A stretch of 64,000 nt of DNA from Papio anubis (GCF_008728515.1 NW_022167625.1:124001-188000); one strand, 5' to 3'. Numbered from the stretch's first letter, positions 12,336 to 24,165 are shown. The notes: generated by a model not told the origin, from the sequence alone. A program made the numbers and translations.

Positions 12336-12715
12336 AAATATGTAAAAAAATACATACTAGGAATCATTGACAATGAGTGATGGACTTCTAATTCTTACAT
12401 TATTTGCATTTTGAAGTTTTTTGGTCACTCATATTGACCACAGATTGATAGAATCTTAGATGTTCATTAAAAAATATATATATTTCAGAGAATGGAAAAG
12501 GGAAAAAGAGTTGGTGTAGAAATCACTTTGGTAAGCAGGCTGACATAGCTTCAGCTTATATACTCAGGGATGCCTTCCTAGGGCTGTTCCTGATTCTTTC
12601 TTTGAATCCACCTAATCTCTAAAAGCTAACTATGCCCAAATGGTCAATCAGCCTCTCCTTATGCTACTCTGCTCCTACTGCATGATAGTTGAGGGTAGGA
12701 AGGCATTTGGGTTTA

Positions 12716-12872
12716 GAGCAGCGTTTCTGAAGCTTTAATGCTTATAAGAATCATCCAAGGATCTTGCTGTAAAATGCAAGTTCTAGTTCAGATCATCTGG
12801 TGTGGTACCTGAGATTCGTAATTTTTACAAACTTCATGGCCTTGCCTCTGGTCTGAATATTACACTTTGAGT
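12716..12872 (+). mobile_element. MER5-like hAT DNA transposon relic
   Basis: AGCAGCGTTTCTGAAGCTTT ... AGAATCATCCAAGGATCTTG ... GGTACCTGAGATTCGTAATT ... ACACTTTGAG fits the short non-autonomous MER5 family. Confidence 0.7.
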
Positions 12873-14683
12873 GGAGTTAAAACATGAATGATGGTTTTAT
12901 GTGACTTTTTTATTTTTGAAGCTATTTGTAACAGTATTACTCATATAGTTATTACATATACTCTTTAACATTTCATGTTAATTTCTTCTATTTAATACAG
13001 TCTTGTTCTCTGTGTAAGTAAAGCCTCAAACTCATTAGTTGCCCCAGGGTAATAATGAGGGTAACCAATACTAGCATAAAGTGGTTACACAGGAGAACCA
13101 ATACCAAGTTTTTCTTTCATTCTTAAAACTTTGTCAACATCTCTCACTAATGGTAAATTAAATGTGAAATTTAAAATAAAATTACTAAATATACAAATTC
13201 GTTACATTTTCGCCATGTTACAGAGTATCCATGTAAAAATCACTGATATGTAATAGCCAGTGTATTCATATTGTTTTAAATTAGGATTTTGTCTTAGGAG
13301 AGTTATCAAGTTCTATTTATTTCTGTGATACAAAAAAATATTCAAATTTATATTATAGAACTCTAAGGAAATGAATACTGGATTTAGTCAAGGCAGAAAT
13401 ACCAAGACACAAGGGGGCACTGTCTTACCATAATATGACTGAATTTAATTTAGCTTTTTGTTTACTGTGTCTTTCGTTTCCAAAATTCTGTCTTCTCTGT
13501 AGTTAATCATGAAAGCTTAAATATTATACCTTTCTCTAAAGCTGTAATACTTAAATCAACTAAGCTTTCAGATTTCACAAATCAAATGTGCTCTTAGCAA
13601 CATTCAGGAACCTTTAATTGTATTTGGCATGAAATTGGAAAGAGTGGATGATAATTAGAGATGGTGTAACACACTGTTAGTGTTTAGGTCTGCGGTGGGG
13701 AAAATCACTGTAAAAATAATTCAGTTGATTTGGAGAAATATAGTGCCTCTGTTAGGCAGAAATGAGTTGGGATAAAGATTGAACTGTTATAAGCTGCAGC
13801 TGCATTTGCCATAAAATACCAAGTTGGTGCTGATGAATGTTTTGTTTTTATTGTCATGGAAACTTGGAGCTGGAGAATGGATATTCTATTCATCTGGGAA
13901 AATAGCAGTGCCTTGCATAAAACATAAGGGCCTTCCAAAGCAGTTCCTTAAATAGATATTGGCTGAATATAATCCAAAAAGTTGAGGAAGTGAAAGTGAA
14001 ATAAATGCAATCATTTCTGGATCCCCTCTTTTATTCTCAGTACTAACAGTGTAACTGTATATTCAGTTATTAAACTTATTGCTTCTAGAAAGTTGAATTC
14101 CAGTAAGCATGGTATTTGTTTGACTTCAGTATTAATAGTTATCTAACCCTTTAGAGCTATCTTTATATTTATTTCCTTAATCATAAGATATCTTTTGGGA
14201 ACTCTAAATCTATATCCTATTAAACAACTACTTCTGATCCCCAAATAGTTTGTTTTTTAAATTAATCCTGCTTATCTGCTATAATCTTTCATTGAAATAT
14301 TTTAAAGCATTTTATACTTTTTTTAAAGCTTTACCCAAAATAAACTTTTAACCATAAAAGCACTAACTGAGATCATTGCATGTTCTGGGGCAAAAAACAG
14401 AAAGTATAAAATAAAAAACCTATAAAGATGCAATTAAATCTTTGTGCATATTTTATAAAGTTGTGAATGGAAAGAGACAGTCATGGGAACAGAAAATGCA
14501 AAGGAGTTTTGGGTTCAGTTATCATACATGTGATAATAGCAAAATACAAATATGGAAAATGGTAGTAAAATGTAGATAAAGTGGCAATACAAATTAAAAC
14601 AGAGTTCCTAAACTTTATAATAGGAAAAGGGGAAATTGCGAGTTATAATGATTTTACCAAAGGTTACTGACCAAGATTCATTA

Positions 14684-14850
14684 TCTCTGCAAGGGAAACT
14701 AGACAATTTTTTTTTTTTTTTTGAACAAAGTCTTGCTCTGCTGCCCAGGCTGGATTGCAGTGGTGTGATCATAGCTCATTCCAGCCTCCAAATCCTGGGC
14801 TCAGCAATCCTCTCACCTCAGCCTTCAAATAGCTGGGACTACAGGTGCAC
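14684..14850 (+). repeat. Left arm of a local inverted duplication
   Basis: TCTGCAAGGGAAACTAGACA plus the poly-T and right arm of the antisense AluJ that follows. It matches, in reverse complement, 15112-15280. The match extends about 20 bases past the Alu tail into unique DNA, and Alu positions carry shared private variants (CTATTTGAAG, TTTGGAGGCTGGAATGAG). Confidence 0.85.
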
Positions 14851-15006
14851 GTCACCATGCCCAGCTAATTTTTTTTTATTATTATCTGTAGAGACAAGAT
14901 CTCGCTGTGTTGTGCAGGCTGGTCTCAAACTCCTGGGCCCAAACAGTCCTCCCACCTTGGCCTTCCAAAGTGCTGGGATTACAGGTGTGAGCCACTGTAC
15001 CAGGTC
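14706..15006 (-). mobile_element. AluJ-like SINE
   Basis: Antisense Alu with poly-T, GCCCAGGCTGGATTGCAG, GTGATCATAGCTCATTCC and GGCTGGTCTCAAACTCCTGG. Its right arm is the source or copy of the inverted partner at 15112. Confidence 0.93.
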
Positions 15007-15111
15007 AATTTTTTTTTAACATTTTAATAAAAAAAGGCTAGAGTGGGATTATTTTAGATAGTACAGTCAGAGAACCCTTCTCTGAGGAAATAATATTTGA
15101 ATAAATGCAAA

Positions 15112-15280
15112 TGCACCTGTAGTCCCAGCTATTTGAAGACTGAGGTGAGAGGACTGTTGAGCCCAGGGTTTGGAGGCTGGAATGAGCTATGATCACACCA
15201 CTGCACTCCAGCCTGGGCAGTAGGGCAAGACTGTTTAAAAAAAAAAAAAAAAGGAAAAATGTCTAGTTTCCCTCGCAGAC
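15112..15280 (-). repeat. Right arm of the inverted duplication (Alu right arm plus flank)
   Basis: Starts abruptly at TGCACCTGTAGTCCCAGC inside an Alu and ends past the A-tail with TGTCTAGTTTCCCTCGCAGA, the reverse complement of the unique flank at 14684-14705. There is no Alu left arm and no TSD, so this is a copied segment rather than an independent retrotransposition. Confidence 0.85.
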
Positions 15281-15433
15281 TTAAATGCTGTGACAAAAGA
15301 ACAGTTCACGCAGAGGGGCTAACAAGCCAAACCAGCAGCCTTCAGTGGGAGAGAACTTGGAAAGTTCGAATGTTCCAGGAAAATGATAAAATACAAGTTT
15401 AGAAAAATTGTTTTTTCAAAAAATGCTCAAATG

Positions 15434-15720
15434 GCCAGGCACAGTGGCTCATGCCTGTAATCCCAGCACTTTGGGAGGCCGAGGTGGGTGGATCGTTTGA
15501 GTCTAGGAGTTCGAGACCAGCCTGGGTGATGTGGCAAAAAAAAAAAAAAATACAAAAATTAGCTGGGCATGGTGGCGTGCACCTGTGGTCCCAGCTACTC
15601 AGGAGGTTGAAGTGAGAGGATAGCTTGAGCCCGGAGGTGGAGGTTGCAGTGAGCCAGGACTGTGCCACTGCACTGCAGCCTGGTTAACAGAATGAGACCT
15701 CATCTTAACAACAACAAAAA
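15434..15720 (+). mobile_element. Alu SINE (J/S), full length
   Basis: Sense Alu, with TSD GCTCAAATG at 15425-15433 and 15721-15729. The central A-stretch is expanded (15536-15550). Confidence 0.93.
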
Positions 15721-15729
15721 GCTCAAATG

Positions 15730-16800
15730 TACTTACAAGCATTATAACTAACAACATGACCAGTTTTCTCACGTGAGACAGGTCTAGGTGTGGTCTTAAA
15801 TCTATGTTTACAGTGCCAGGATATACACATCCCTCAAAGAAAGCACAGGAGTGCTTTAAAATTTTTAAGTATAAATTTTACTGTTATTTAGCATATAGTT
15901 TTGTGAAAATATTTTAATGAAATCGGTGAGTTTTTAAATTATTGAATATAAAAGTGTCAAAATAAATGTAAATATGACTTAACTTGCATAGTGAGAGACA
16001 GACCTCTAATTTAAGAAGCAGTATAATTTAATAATAGCAATTTTCGCCAGTATTTTTCATGCCCTGTGGTTATCTGTAGCATAAATTTAGAATATATGCA
16101 TGTGGGCAGGGGTTGGGGCCAGGAATTAAAGACCTACACAACAAAATACATGATAGTGAATTTAGAGAACTGGTCAACAACATGCCAAAGAAAATAGAAG
16201 AGAACGAGGAACTGGACATTGTATTTCATAACTGAAATGATGAGAAAGAACTGGAAAATTGCCAGCTTTTCAACCTTTTAGAAATAGCTATGTGTGTAGT
16301 TAGTGCAGGAGATCATATTCTTAGAGCAGTTTGTTCTAAATTCAAATATGTCAGCAGACTTAGTGGAATTCAAAGTATTTTAGAAATAAAACATCTAATG
16401 TTGGAAATGAGCACAATATCATAAAAACAGAAGTAGTTTAACAAAGTTTTTAGATTGTTCAAGAGTTTATCAAACCCATTATCTGTTACGGTAAAGTCTC
16501 CCTGAATAGGATGTTTTTAATTTAGGCTACTTCAAAAAGTAAAGATAGTAGCAAATGTAGATCCATCTTTTCAGGTTATCTTCTACTTTATGCACTACTC
16601 TAAGCAGTTTTTGTTTGTTGAAAGTCTGATTATTTACAGAAGTCAAGTTTTGTTATGTTCTAGCTTTTTCTGATCTGTAAAAATGGGTTTGAGAGAGAAA
16701 GACTAGGAAAAAGCTTTTTTGTTTTTTTCCTTTAAAGGGGTGTGTGGAATGGTTTCTAAGAGGTATAAAAATCTTAGGAAGTTTCATAGTGGTCCTAAAT
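15730..16800. other. Intron, no feature seen
   Basis: AT-rich TCF12 intron without recognisable exons or repeats. Confidence 0.45.
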
Positions 16801-17662
16801 CATTACTTTTCAGACATTTGACAATAGGCACTCCTGAGAGCAGGAAAACAAGGTGAGTCCTGCAGTTACCCGACTCTCTCACTGCCTGGAGGAAGATTCT
16901 GGGCCACAACAAAAAGAGAACAAGGTAATCAAACACAGCCTGACAGTCTTTGTGAGTTGAGAAGACAAAAATCAGAATTCAGAGAAGCCAAGGGACTGGG
17001 ATTTATAGGGTAAAAAGGAAGCAGCAGAGAGAGAGCAAGGGAGCTCAGGATCTTCAGAGTTTGCTTCCAAGTCTTTGGCCAAGTACTGATATGTACATGC
17101 ATGTATATGCATGAGAGGAAACAACTTGAGACCAGGGAAAGCTCACACAAAGCTGGGAATAATTCTTCCTCCAACGAACCAAAGTGGAAAGATCTTATAA
17201 TTAACAGGGTGTGTGTAGTCTTCGAAAGGATATTGTGTTGGTGGTGCTAAATTAGACCTGGACTGAAGGGTGTTCTTGACCCACTGTTAGAAATATTAAA
17301 GACAAACCTGGAAAAGGAGCAAACTGATTCCAAGTCACTTAACTGCTTGCCAGAACAAAGTCTGACATTTTTTGAAGGAATACAGCAAAATCTAGCACCC
17401 AGAAATACAAACCTTTTAAGGTCTGGCATTGACTTAAAGCTTACTAGACATGAAAAGAACAAGAAAAAAATATACCCTGTAACCCAGAGAAAAAGTAATC
17501 AGTAGAAACAAGAGTCCAGGAAATTAGAGAGATGATGTAACCAAGCAAGGGTGTTAAAATGGCTTTTATAAATATGCTTGATAGCTCAAGAATGTAGAGT
17601 AAAATAATGAATATGATGTAGGGATAATGAATGCTATGAAAAAAACAGAATTTATTTATTTA

Positions 17663-17826
17663 CCTCTTTTCCCTCCCTCCCTCCATCTCCCCCTCCCTTC
17701 CCCCCACCTTCCCTCTCCCCCTCCCTTCCCCACTCCGTCCCTTCCTTCCTTCTTCCCTCCCATCCTTTCCCCTCCTCTTTTCCTTTTCCTTTCCCTTTTC
17801 CCCTTTCCCCTTTTTTCTTCCTTTTT
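17663..17826. repeat. Polypyrimidine tract of CCCT/CCTT/TTTCC repeats
   Basis: About 160 bases of almost pure C and T on the + strand, degenerate repeats of CCCT, CCTT and TTTTCC. It directly abuts the antisense Alu at 17827 and probably grew from that Alu's poly-T tail. Open frames in this tract (Pro/Ser/Leu on +, Lys/Glu/Gly on -) are composition artefacts. Confidence 0.95.
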
Positions 17827-18108
17827 GGAGGCAAGGTCTCTCTCTGTTACACAGGCTGAGGTGCAGTGGAGCTATCATAGCTCACTGTAACCTTGAACTG
17901 TTGGATCAAGTGATCCTCCTGCTTCAGCCTCCCAAGTAGCTAGGACTACAAGGATGCACCATTCCTGGCCAATTTTTTTTTTTTTTTTTTAAGAGACAGG
18001 GTCTTACTGTGTTGCCCAGGCTGGTCTTAAACTCCCAGTCTCAAACCATCCTCCTGCCTTCGTCTTCTGAGTTGCTGAGATTATATGTGTGAGCCACCAC
18101 ACCCAGCC
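17827..18108 (-). mobile_element. AluJ-like SINE
   Basis: Antisense Alu: GGCAAGGTCTCTCTCTGTTA, AGCTATCATAGCTCACTG, an 18-T middle stretch and TTGCCCAGGCTGGTCTTAAA, ending CACACCCAGCC. Confidence 0.92.
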
Positions 18109-18309
18109 CCCTAAATGTCATTTCTAGAGAGATGAAAAATACAATATCTGAAATGGAAAATATACTGGTTGATATTAACTGCAGCTAATTCACTTCAGAA
18201 GAAAAAAATCAGTGAATTTGTAGGCATAGAAACAAACTATTCAAAATGAAGATCAGAGGACCTCCAACTTCTATCTAGGATGTGGAAAACTATAAAGAAT
18301 GCTGCTTTT

Positions 18310-18607
18310 GGCCAGGCATGGTGGCTCACCCCTGTAATCCCAGCACGTTGAGAGGCCAAGGAGGACAGATGAGGTCAAGAGATCGAGACCATTCTGACCA
18401 ACAATGTGAAACCGTATCTCTACTAAAAATACAAAAATTAGCTGGGTGTGGTGGCACACACCTGTAGTCCCAGCTCCTTGGGAGGCTGAGGCAGGAGAAT
18501 CATTTGAACCCAGGAGGTGGAGGTTGCAGTGAGCTGAGATCTCACCACTGCACCACTGCACTCCACCCTGGCGACAGTGAGACTCTGTTTCAAAAAAAAA
18601 AAAAAAA
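18310..18607 (+). mobile_element. AluS-like SINE, full length
   Basis: Sense Alu with TSD AAAGAATGCTGCTTT (18294-18308, 18608-18622). A 9-base duplication CCACTGCACCACTGCAC occurs at about 18545-18561. Confidence 0.95.
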
Positions 18608-19638
18608 AAAGAATGCTGCTTTCATTCTAGTGGTAAGGGAGGAAAGCCTGATAAACTACAAACTTTTAACTTTTTTGAACCCTTCAAAGAGGCCCAAGCA
18701 CATGGTTTCTGTAAGTACTGGGGCTGAACCAAAACAACAGAGAACTACCTCCATCACAAGCCTAAGGCGTACTAAGCAATAGCAGTCTGCCACTGGGGCA
18801 GGGGCAAACACTTGAAGAGAGACCCACTCTCAAGCACAGGTTTATACCATCTGTTAAAAGCTGAGGATGAAAGGCTAACAGAAAAGTTTTACAGCACCCC
18901 AGCCACATGCTAAACACTAGGCAAAACAGGTGATCTCTAGAGGGAATTGAAGCCTCTCGTAAACTCAGAGACATCACAACAACAGTCATACCAAGCTAAA
19001 CTCCTAAGTAATTGTCTGAATTTCTCACTCTAAAGTCCTTATATGGAAAGAGGCATACCCATTTCCAGGCCTAAATGTACTGCTGTTCTACCCACAATCT
19101 CCTGCATCCATCAAAAGTAAAAGTCACGCACCTAAGCAAAAGAAAAACAAAACAAATATTGTCAAGAGGCAAAAGAGTTAACAAAACAAGACTCAAAAGT
19201 GGCCCTGTTGTTGGAACTATCAGACAAAGATATGAAAGGATCTAGTGGAAAAAGTAGACAGCATGCATGAATTAATGGGGAATTTAACTGATAGATGGAA
19301 ATAATGAGTCAAGTTGAAATGGTAGTAATAAAATAAAACGGAGGTAAATAATTCCTTTGTGGTCATCAATAGACAACCCAGTTGCTGAAGAAATCAGTGA
19401 ACTTGAATATAGGCCAGTATAAATTATCCAAACTAAAAAAAGAAAGAAAAAAAGTGAAAAAAGATCAGAGCTGCAGGACAGTATCAGTCTAATAGGTGTA
19501 TGATTAAAGTTTCAGAAGGAGAGGGATAGATAATAATGCAGAAGAAATATTTGAAGAAATAATGGCCAAGAATTTCCCAAAAGCAATGAAAGACATCAAA
19601 CCATAGATTCAAGATTTAAGAAACAACAAGAACTCCCC

Positions 19639-19640
<2 letters not shown>

Positions 19641-19673
<33 letters not shown>
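19641..19673. repeat. (CA)n microsatellite
   Basis: About 16 uninterrupted CA units within the L1 relic; likely length-polymorphic. Confidence 0.97.
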
Positions 19674-19675
<2 letters not shown>

Positions 19676-20029
19676 CCTTAGACATATTTAAAGTGCTGAA
19701 AACCAAAGATAAAGAGAAAATCTTGAAGACTACCAGAGGCAGAAAAAAAGCCACATCATGTATAGAGCAACAAAGATAAACTGCAGCAGACTTTTCTTAA
19801 GAAACTTTGCAAGCAAGATGATAGTGACATCTCTAATGTATTAAAAAATTTTAAACTGTGTCAACCCAGAATTACTTATCTGTTGAAAATATTTTCCTCA
19901 AAAAGAGGATAAAGACTTTTAGATATATGAAAAGCTGAGAAAATCCATTCCCAGCAGACCACAATAACTGTTAGAGTAAGTTCGTCAAGCAGGGGGAATG
20001 TCACTCCAGACAGAAACTTGGATCTGCAC

Positions 20030-20242
20030 CAGGACTCAGCAAACTTTTTTCGTAGAGAGCCAGATATTACATATTTTAGGCTTTGTGGGTCAGACTGTTT
20101 CTGTCACAGCTACTCAACTCTGCCATTGTAGCACAAAAGCAACTATAAACAATACTTAAACAAGTGAGCATGGCTGTTTTCCAGTAAAACTTTATTTACA
20201 AAAACAGGAAGCAGGCCATGAGTCATAGTGTGCCAACCCATA
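20030..20242 (+). mobile_element. hAT-type non-autonomous DNA transposon
   Basis: CAGGACTCAGCAAACTTTTT ... TTTTAGGCTTTGTGGGTCAG ... CAACTCTGCCATTGTAGCAC ... AAAACTTTATTTACAAAAAC ... GTGTGCCAACCC is a familiar short hAT (Charlie-class) element. An 8-bp TSD, ATCTGCAC (20022-20029) against ATCTATAC (20243-20250), fits hAT integration. It sits inside the L1 relic. Confidence 0.85.
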
Positions 20243-20551
20243 ATCTATACAAAGAAATGAGAGCTCCAGAAATGGTAATAATGAAAGTAAATATAAAAGA
20301 CATACGTTTCATCCTTTTAAATCACACTATAAAATAACTGTCTAAAGCAAAATTAGCACATTATATTGTGGGTTTTATAAAATATATAACAACAGTAACC
20401 TAAAAGATGGGAGGAAGGATTTTGGAAAGTAGACGCTGTTAAAGATGTATATTGTAAACTGAGGGCAATCGCTAAAAAATTAAAAAGAAATGTAACTCAT
20501 CTACCAATAGTGGCCATTAAATGGAATGCTCATTCTAAAAGCAGGCTGAGA

Positions 20552-20833
20552 GCTGGGCATAGTGGCTCACACCTGTAATCCCAACACTGGGAGGTAGGAG
20601 GATTGCTTGAGGCTGGGAGTTCCAGACCAGCTGGGGCAACAGAGCAAGACTCTGTCTCTACCAAAAAACAAAAAAAAGCTAATTGTAGTCTTAGCTGTTT
20701 GGGCAGCTAACGTGGGAGGATCTCAGCCTAAGAGTTCAAGGTTACAGTGAACTGTGATCACGCCATTGCATTCCAGCCTGGGTGACAGAACCAGACCCTG
20801 TGTCTTAAAAAAAAAAAAAAAAAGGAAAAAAAA
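20552..20833 (+). mobile_element. AluJ-like SINE
   Basis: Diverged sense Alu from GCTGGGCATAGTGGCTCACA to an A-tail, inserted in the L1 relic, which resumes at about 20834. Confidence 0.92.
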
Positions 20834-20935
20834 GTTTGAGAAAGATAAAAGAACAAATGAGATAAACAGTAGACATCTAAGAAAATGGCAGACTTAAATT
20901 CAGCCATATCAGTAATATAATGCAAATTTTCAAAA

Positions 20936-21734
20936 TGAGACAGAGAGATACCAAGAGATAGAGCAAATAAGCATTTGGCTTTTTTGATTCTCTGTTTTCC
21001 AGTGGTTTTTGCACATAATTTTAAGAATAGGGCCTTCCCTAGATGAAAACATTTAAACAGTGAACTACTTAACATCTGTTTACACACTGCTAACACTGGC
21101 CCTCCTTTTTACCGAATAAAAATGGTTTGCCCCTCTTTCCCCCGTGAGCTTCAAACAACAACCAAGCTATCTTGAACTAGTAACTTGGAACCATCAGACC
21201 GAAGGTGCTCCCCTAAAACCACTTTGCCCAGACCTTAGGGAAAAAGGAATAGGCAGGCTAAAGATTATATTCAGATATGTCTACCCTTTTTCCTCTATGT
21301 TACAAAATCTAAAACACTGTTGAAATTCATTTTAGACTGTTCTTTTATGTTTTGACTTCTCAGGTGTTTCTACCACCTTCTCTGGATCTTGCGTACTTTC
21401 TTTGGTGAATCTTTGTATGTTTCAGTTGTGAACAGATTATGACTATGTATACAGAGATCCAGATACCCATTCATTAATGCTAAGAAGACCGACACTTAAA
21501 TTTTCATGAAATGAAAGGCATAAAGAATTTTAAAACCTCTGAAAGTATCCAGAAGTTTCCTTTAAATTCTTTGCCTAGAATCTACTTTTTTTCTGTTCTA
21601 ATTAAGACTTTTTCCTTAAGCACAAACATTTAAGATATATATAGACAATATCGTATTGTATAATATAGTCAAATGTATTTTCTAGTCAGTACATTTCAGT
21701 TCAAAAATAATAACTACAATTTTATTACCAGTTG
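20936..21734. other. Intron, no feature seen
   Basis: TCF12 intron without recognisable exon or repeat. Confidence 0.45.
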
Positions 21735-21925
21735 TTTGTCACTGTTCCACACACTTAAGATGTTAATGCATTTTATCCTCGCAAAAACCCAGTGAGGTAG
21801 AACTATTTTTATCCCTGTTTCACAGATTAGGCAACTAAGGGATAGAGCTGTTAGGTAATACTGATAATAAGCAACAAAGTGGGAATTTAAACCTGGTAGT
21901 GTACATCTAGAGTCTTCGTTAATTA
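21735..21925 (+). mobile_element. MIR SINE
   Basis: CACACACTTAAGATGTTAAT ... ATCCTCGCAAAAACCCAGTG ... CACAGATTAGGCAACTAAGG ... AATTTAAACCTGGTAGTG follows the MIR consensus. Confidence 0.82.
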
Positions 21926-21975
21926 CCATTACCCCATGCCTCCTCTCTAATTTATTGTTACGCTGTGTTAGGATT

Positions 21976-22034
21976 TTTTTCTTTTCTTCCTTCCTTCATT
22001 TTTTCCTTCCATTCTTCATTCCTCATTCCTCCAC
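21976..22034. repeat. Imperfect TTCC/ATTCC simple repeat
   Basis: Pyrimidine-rich run of CTTCC, CATT and ATTCC units. Confidence 0.7.
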
Positions 22035-22305
22035 TCACCAAATATTTACTCAGACACACTGTGATCTGAATTTACTTGTGTATCCACTTATAATGAGTTA
22101 ATGTATAAGATTTTTATTTTGAGTTATGCCTTACTCACAAATGAACTTTGGATTATGACCCATCAAGAAATTGAGACTGGCCTTTACCTATTTTCAAACT
22201 CAAACATAGGATGGCAGTAAATTGCAGTACTGGAGACAGCTCAGTGAAAATTGAACGTGTCATATTCTGTCCTCATGTAGCAAGAACTGTATTTAAATCT
22301 TAGCA

Positions 22306-22528
22306 GGCCAGGCATGGTGCCTCACCCCTGTAATACCATCACTTTGAGAGACTGAGGTGGGAGGCTGACTTGAGGCCAGGAGTTCAAGACCAGCCTGGGC
22401 AACACACTGTGTGTGTGCCTGTAGTCCTAGCTACTTGGAAGGCTGAAGCAGGAGGATTGAACCCGAGTTCAAGGCTGTGATGCGCCACTGCATTCCAGCC
22501 TGGACAACAGATCAAGACCCTGTCATTC
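22306..22528 (+). mobile_element. AluJ-like SINE, split by a younger Alu
   Basis: Sense Alu with a deleted middle (GGGCAACACACTGTG runs into TGTGCCTGTAGTCC). Its 3' end AAGACCCTGTCATTC is duplicated by the AluY insertion, and the remnant tail continues at 22826-22850 (ATAAATAAATGAG). Confidence 0.9.
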
Positions 22529-22824
22529 GGCCGGGCGCGGTGGCTCAAGCCTGTAATCCCAGCACTTTGGGAGGCGGAGGTGGGCGGATCACGAGGTCAG
22601 GAGATCGAGACCATCCTGGCTAACATGGTGAAACCCCGTCTCTACTAAAAATACAAAAAACTAGCCGGGCGTGGTGGCGGGCGCCTGTAGTCCCAGCTAC
22701 TCGGAGGCTGAGGCAGGAGAATGGCCTGAACCTGGGAGGCGGAGCTTGCAGTGAGCCGAGATCGCGCCACTGCACTCCAGCCTGGGTGACACAGCGCGAG
22801 ACTCCGTCTCAAAAAAAAAAAAAA
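22529..22824 (+). mobile_element. Young AluY of Old World monkey type, nested
   Basis: Near-consensus sense Alu with GGCTCAAGCCTG. Perfect 15-bp TSD AAGACCCTGTCATTC (22514-22528, 22825-22839), within the tail of the older Alu. Confidence 0.95.
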
Positions 22825-22850
22825 AAGACCCTGTCATTCATAAATAAATG

Positions 22851-24150
22851 AGAACATAAAACACATACATACAGTCTTAGTAGAACCTAAGCAGGATTTA
22901 AGGCTCTCTTCTGGGCTTTCTCCATGTGTTTCAACAAAATGAAATAGTTACCATTTGGTGGCTATCTATGTATTTTCTTTACACACAAAGTGTACAAAAT
23001 GTGCTTCGTTTCTGTATTACATAGGTAGAGGCTGTTGAGTCTCAGTAAAAAATTTTATTGACATTTTGTTTTTCTTAATCTGAATAGAATTAAGTCTTGG
23101 TAATTTTAAATATACTGACTTCAGTTTGCTATATTCAGCAAATATATTCACAGCTGAATTCTCACAATGTATTAAACAAGTGTTTACACTTTGGTTTTAT
23201 AACTGCACATCATCATTATTATAAAAATCCCTCCATTTTTAGCGGCTTATCTTTTTTACTATGTGCAGTGCCCAAATCGACATTCCTTCAGAGGGGTATG
23301 TCTTATTAATAGCAAAGAGTTGATGAGTATATCAATTTCACGGGGCATTAAAAGAAATCATCTAGTCCACACTTGCCCCACCCCACTCTATTTTTCAGGT
23401 AAAAAAACAGGTCTAGAGAGGTTTAATGACTTATGTATCTCACATAGCTAGTTCACATCAGAGACAGAAATAGATCCTCTTGACTCTTATTTCCATATTT
23501 GTTTCATTCCGTTGGCCTGTTTATGACCAGATAGTTGATGAATGGTAGCAGTTCCATTGACTAGTTTCTTTCCTTCTCTTCCAATTCTTGCTGTCAGGGG
23601 AACTGGCTAATTAACAATCATTTATTATCTACTATTTTAGAGCACAGTTCTCTTAAGCTGTCCCTCTGCCTTCACATGGCTTTATGCCATAGATGGAGCC
23701 TTGGAGTAGAATCTGTCCCTGGCACGCAAACAAAACAAGGCTAGAATTCCAGACCAGTGTTCTCTGAACAAGTGGCATCTGCCTTCTGGTCCCTGGGTGC
23801 CATAAAAAACAGAGTTAGACCCTGACCTTGCCTGGTAAGGTCATGGTCTAAATTAAACAGTCAAAATACAAAAAAGATGTGAGAAAATAATGGGATTTAG
23901 CAACAATGATCCTAATGTGCTGCTTATCATTGTATAATGCAAGAAATTTCTTAGACGAGCATTGACACAAGGATTTGGTGGAAACAGAGTCAGTGTGTCA
24001 GAAGGAGTAAATTATTTAAGTGTGTGAATACCAAGATACATTAATGTCAGGAAGGAAATGAGATGCCAAAAGTAGATGTATATGATAATTTGCTCCCTCT
24101 GTCTTCCCCCAAATTATCTCGTGATGTGATTGTTACTTGACTTTTTCTTT
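22851..24150. other. Intron; ancient MIR-like relic at about 23350-23510
   Basis: TCF12 intron. AAAGAAATCATCTAGTCCAC ... GGTCTAGAGAGGTTTAATGA ... CACATAGCTAGTTCACATC resembles a MIR-related or other tRNA-derived SINE relic; the family is uncertain. Otherwise unique. Confidence 0.4.
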
Positions 24151-24165
24151 GTTTTGGAGTAAGTG

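Larger units (their letters stand above)
11959..14640. other. Intron, largely unique, with ancient repeat relics
   Basis: TCF12 intron. Apart from a MIR and a MER5-like element listed separately, no exon, RNA gene or repeat is recognised. Base composition is AT-rich and even. Confidence 0.5.
16800..18309 (+). mobile_element. Old L1 5' UTR/ORF1 relic, interrupted
   Basis: AATTCAGAGAAGCCAAGGGAC, ATCTAGCACCCAGAAATAC, CTTACTAGACATG, then (after an inserted pyrimidine tract and Alu) TTCTAGAGAGATGAAAAATA and CAAACTATTCAAAATGAAG. These fit the 5' region of mammalian-wide L1s. No usable ORF remains. Boundaries are approximate. Confidence 0.6.
18623..20935 (+). mobile_element. Old L1 (or HAL1) 5'/ORF1 relic, interrupted
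   Basis: GTTGGAACTATCAGACAAAG, AAATCAGTGAACTTGAATAT, GAAATAATGGCCAAGAATTT, CTGAAAACCAAAGATAAAGA, GTCAACCCAGAATTACTTAT, CCATTCCCAGCAGACC and CAGACTTAAATTCAGCCATA follow the ORF1 and inter-ORF order of old L1s. The copy is cut by a CA microsatellite, a hAT element and an AluJ. No intact ORF. The 5' limit is uncertain. Confidence 0.7.

Noticed and set aside
17627..17890. Pro/Ser/Leu-rich and Lys/Glu/Gly-rich open frames
   Set aside because: They are translations of a polypyrimidine/polypurine microsatellite and an Alu.
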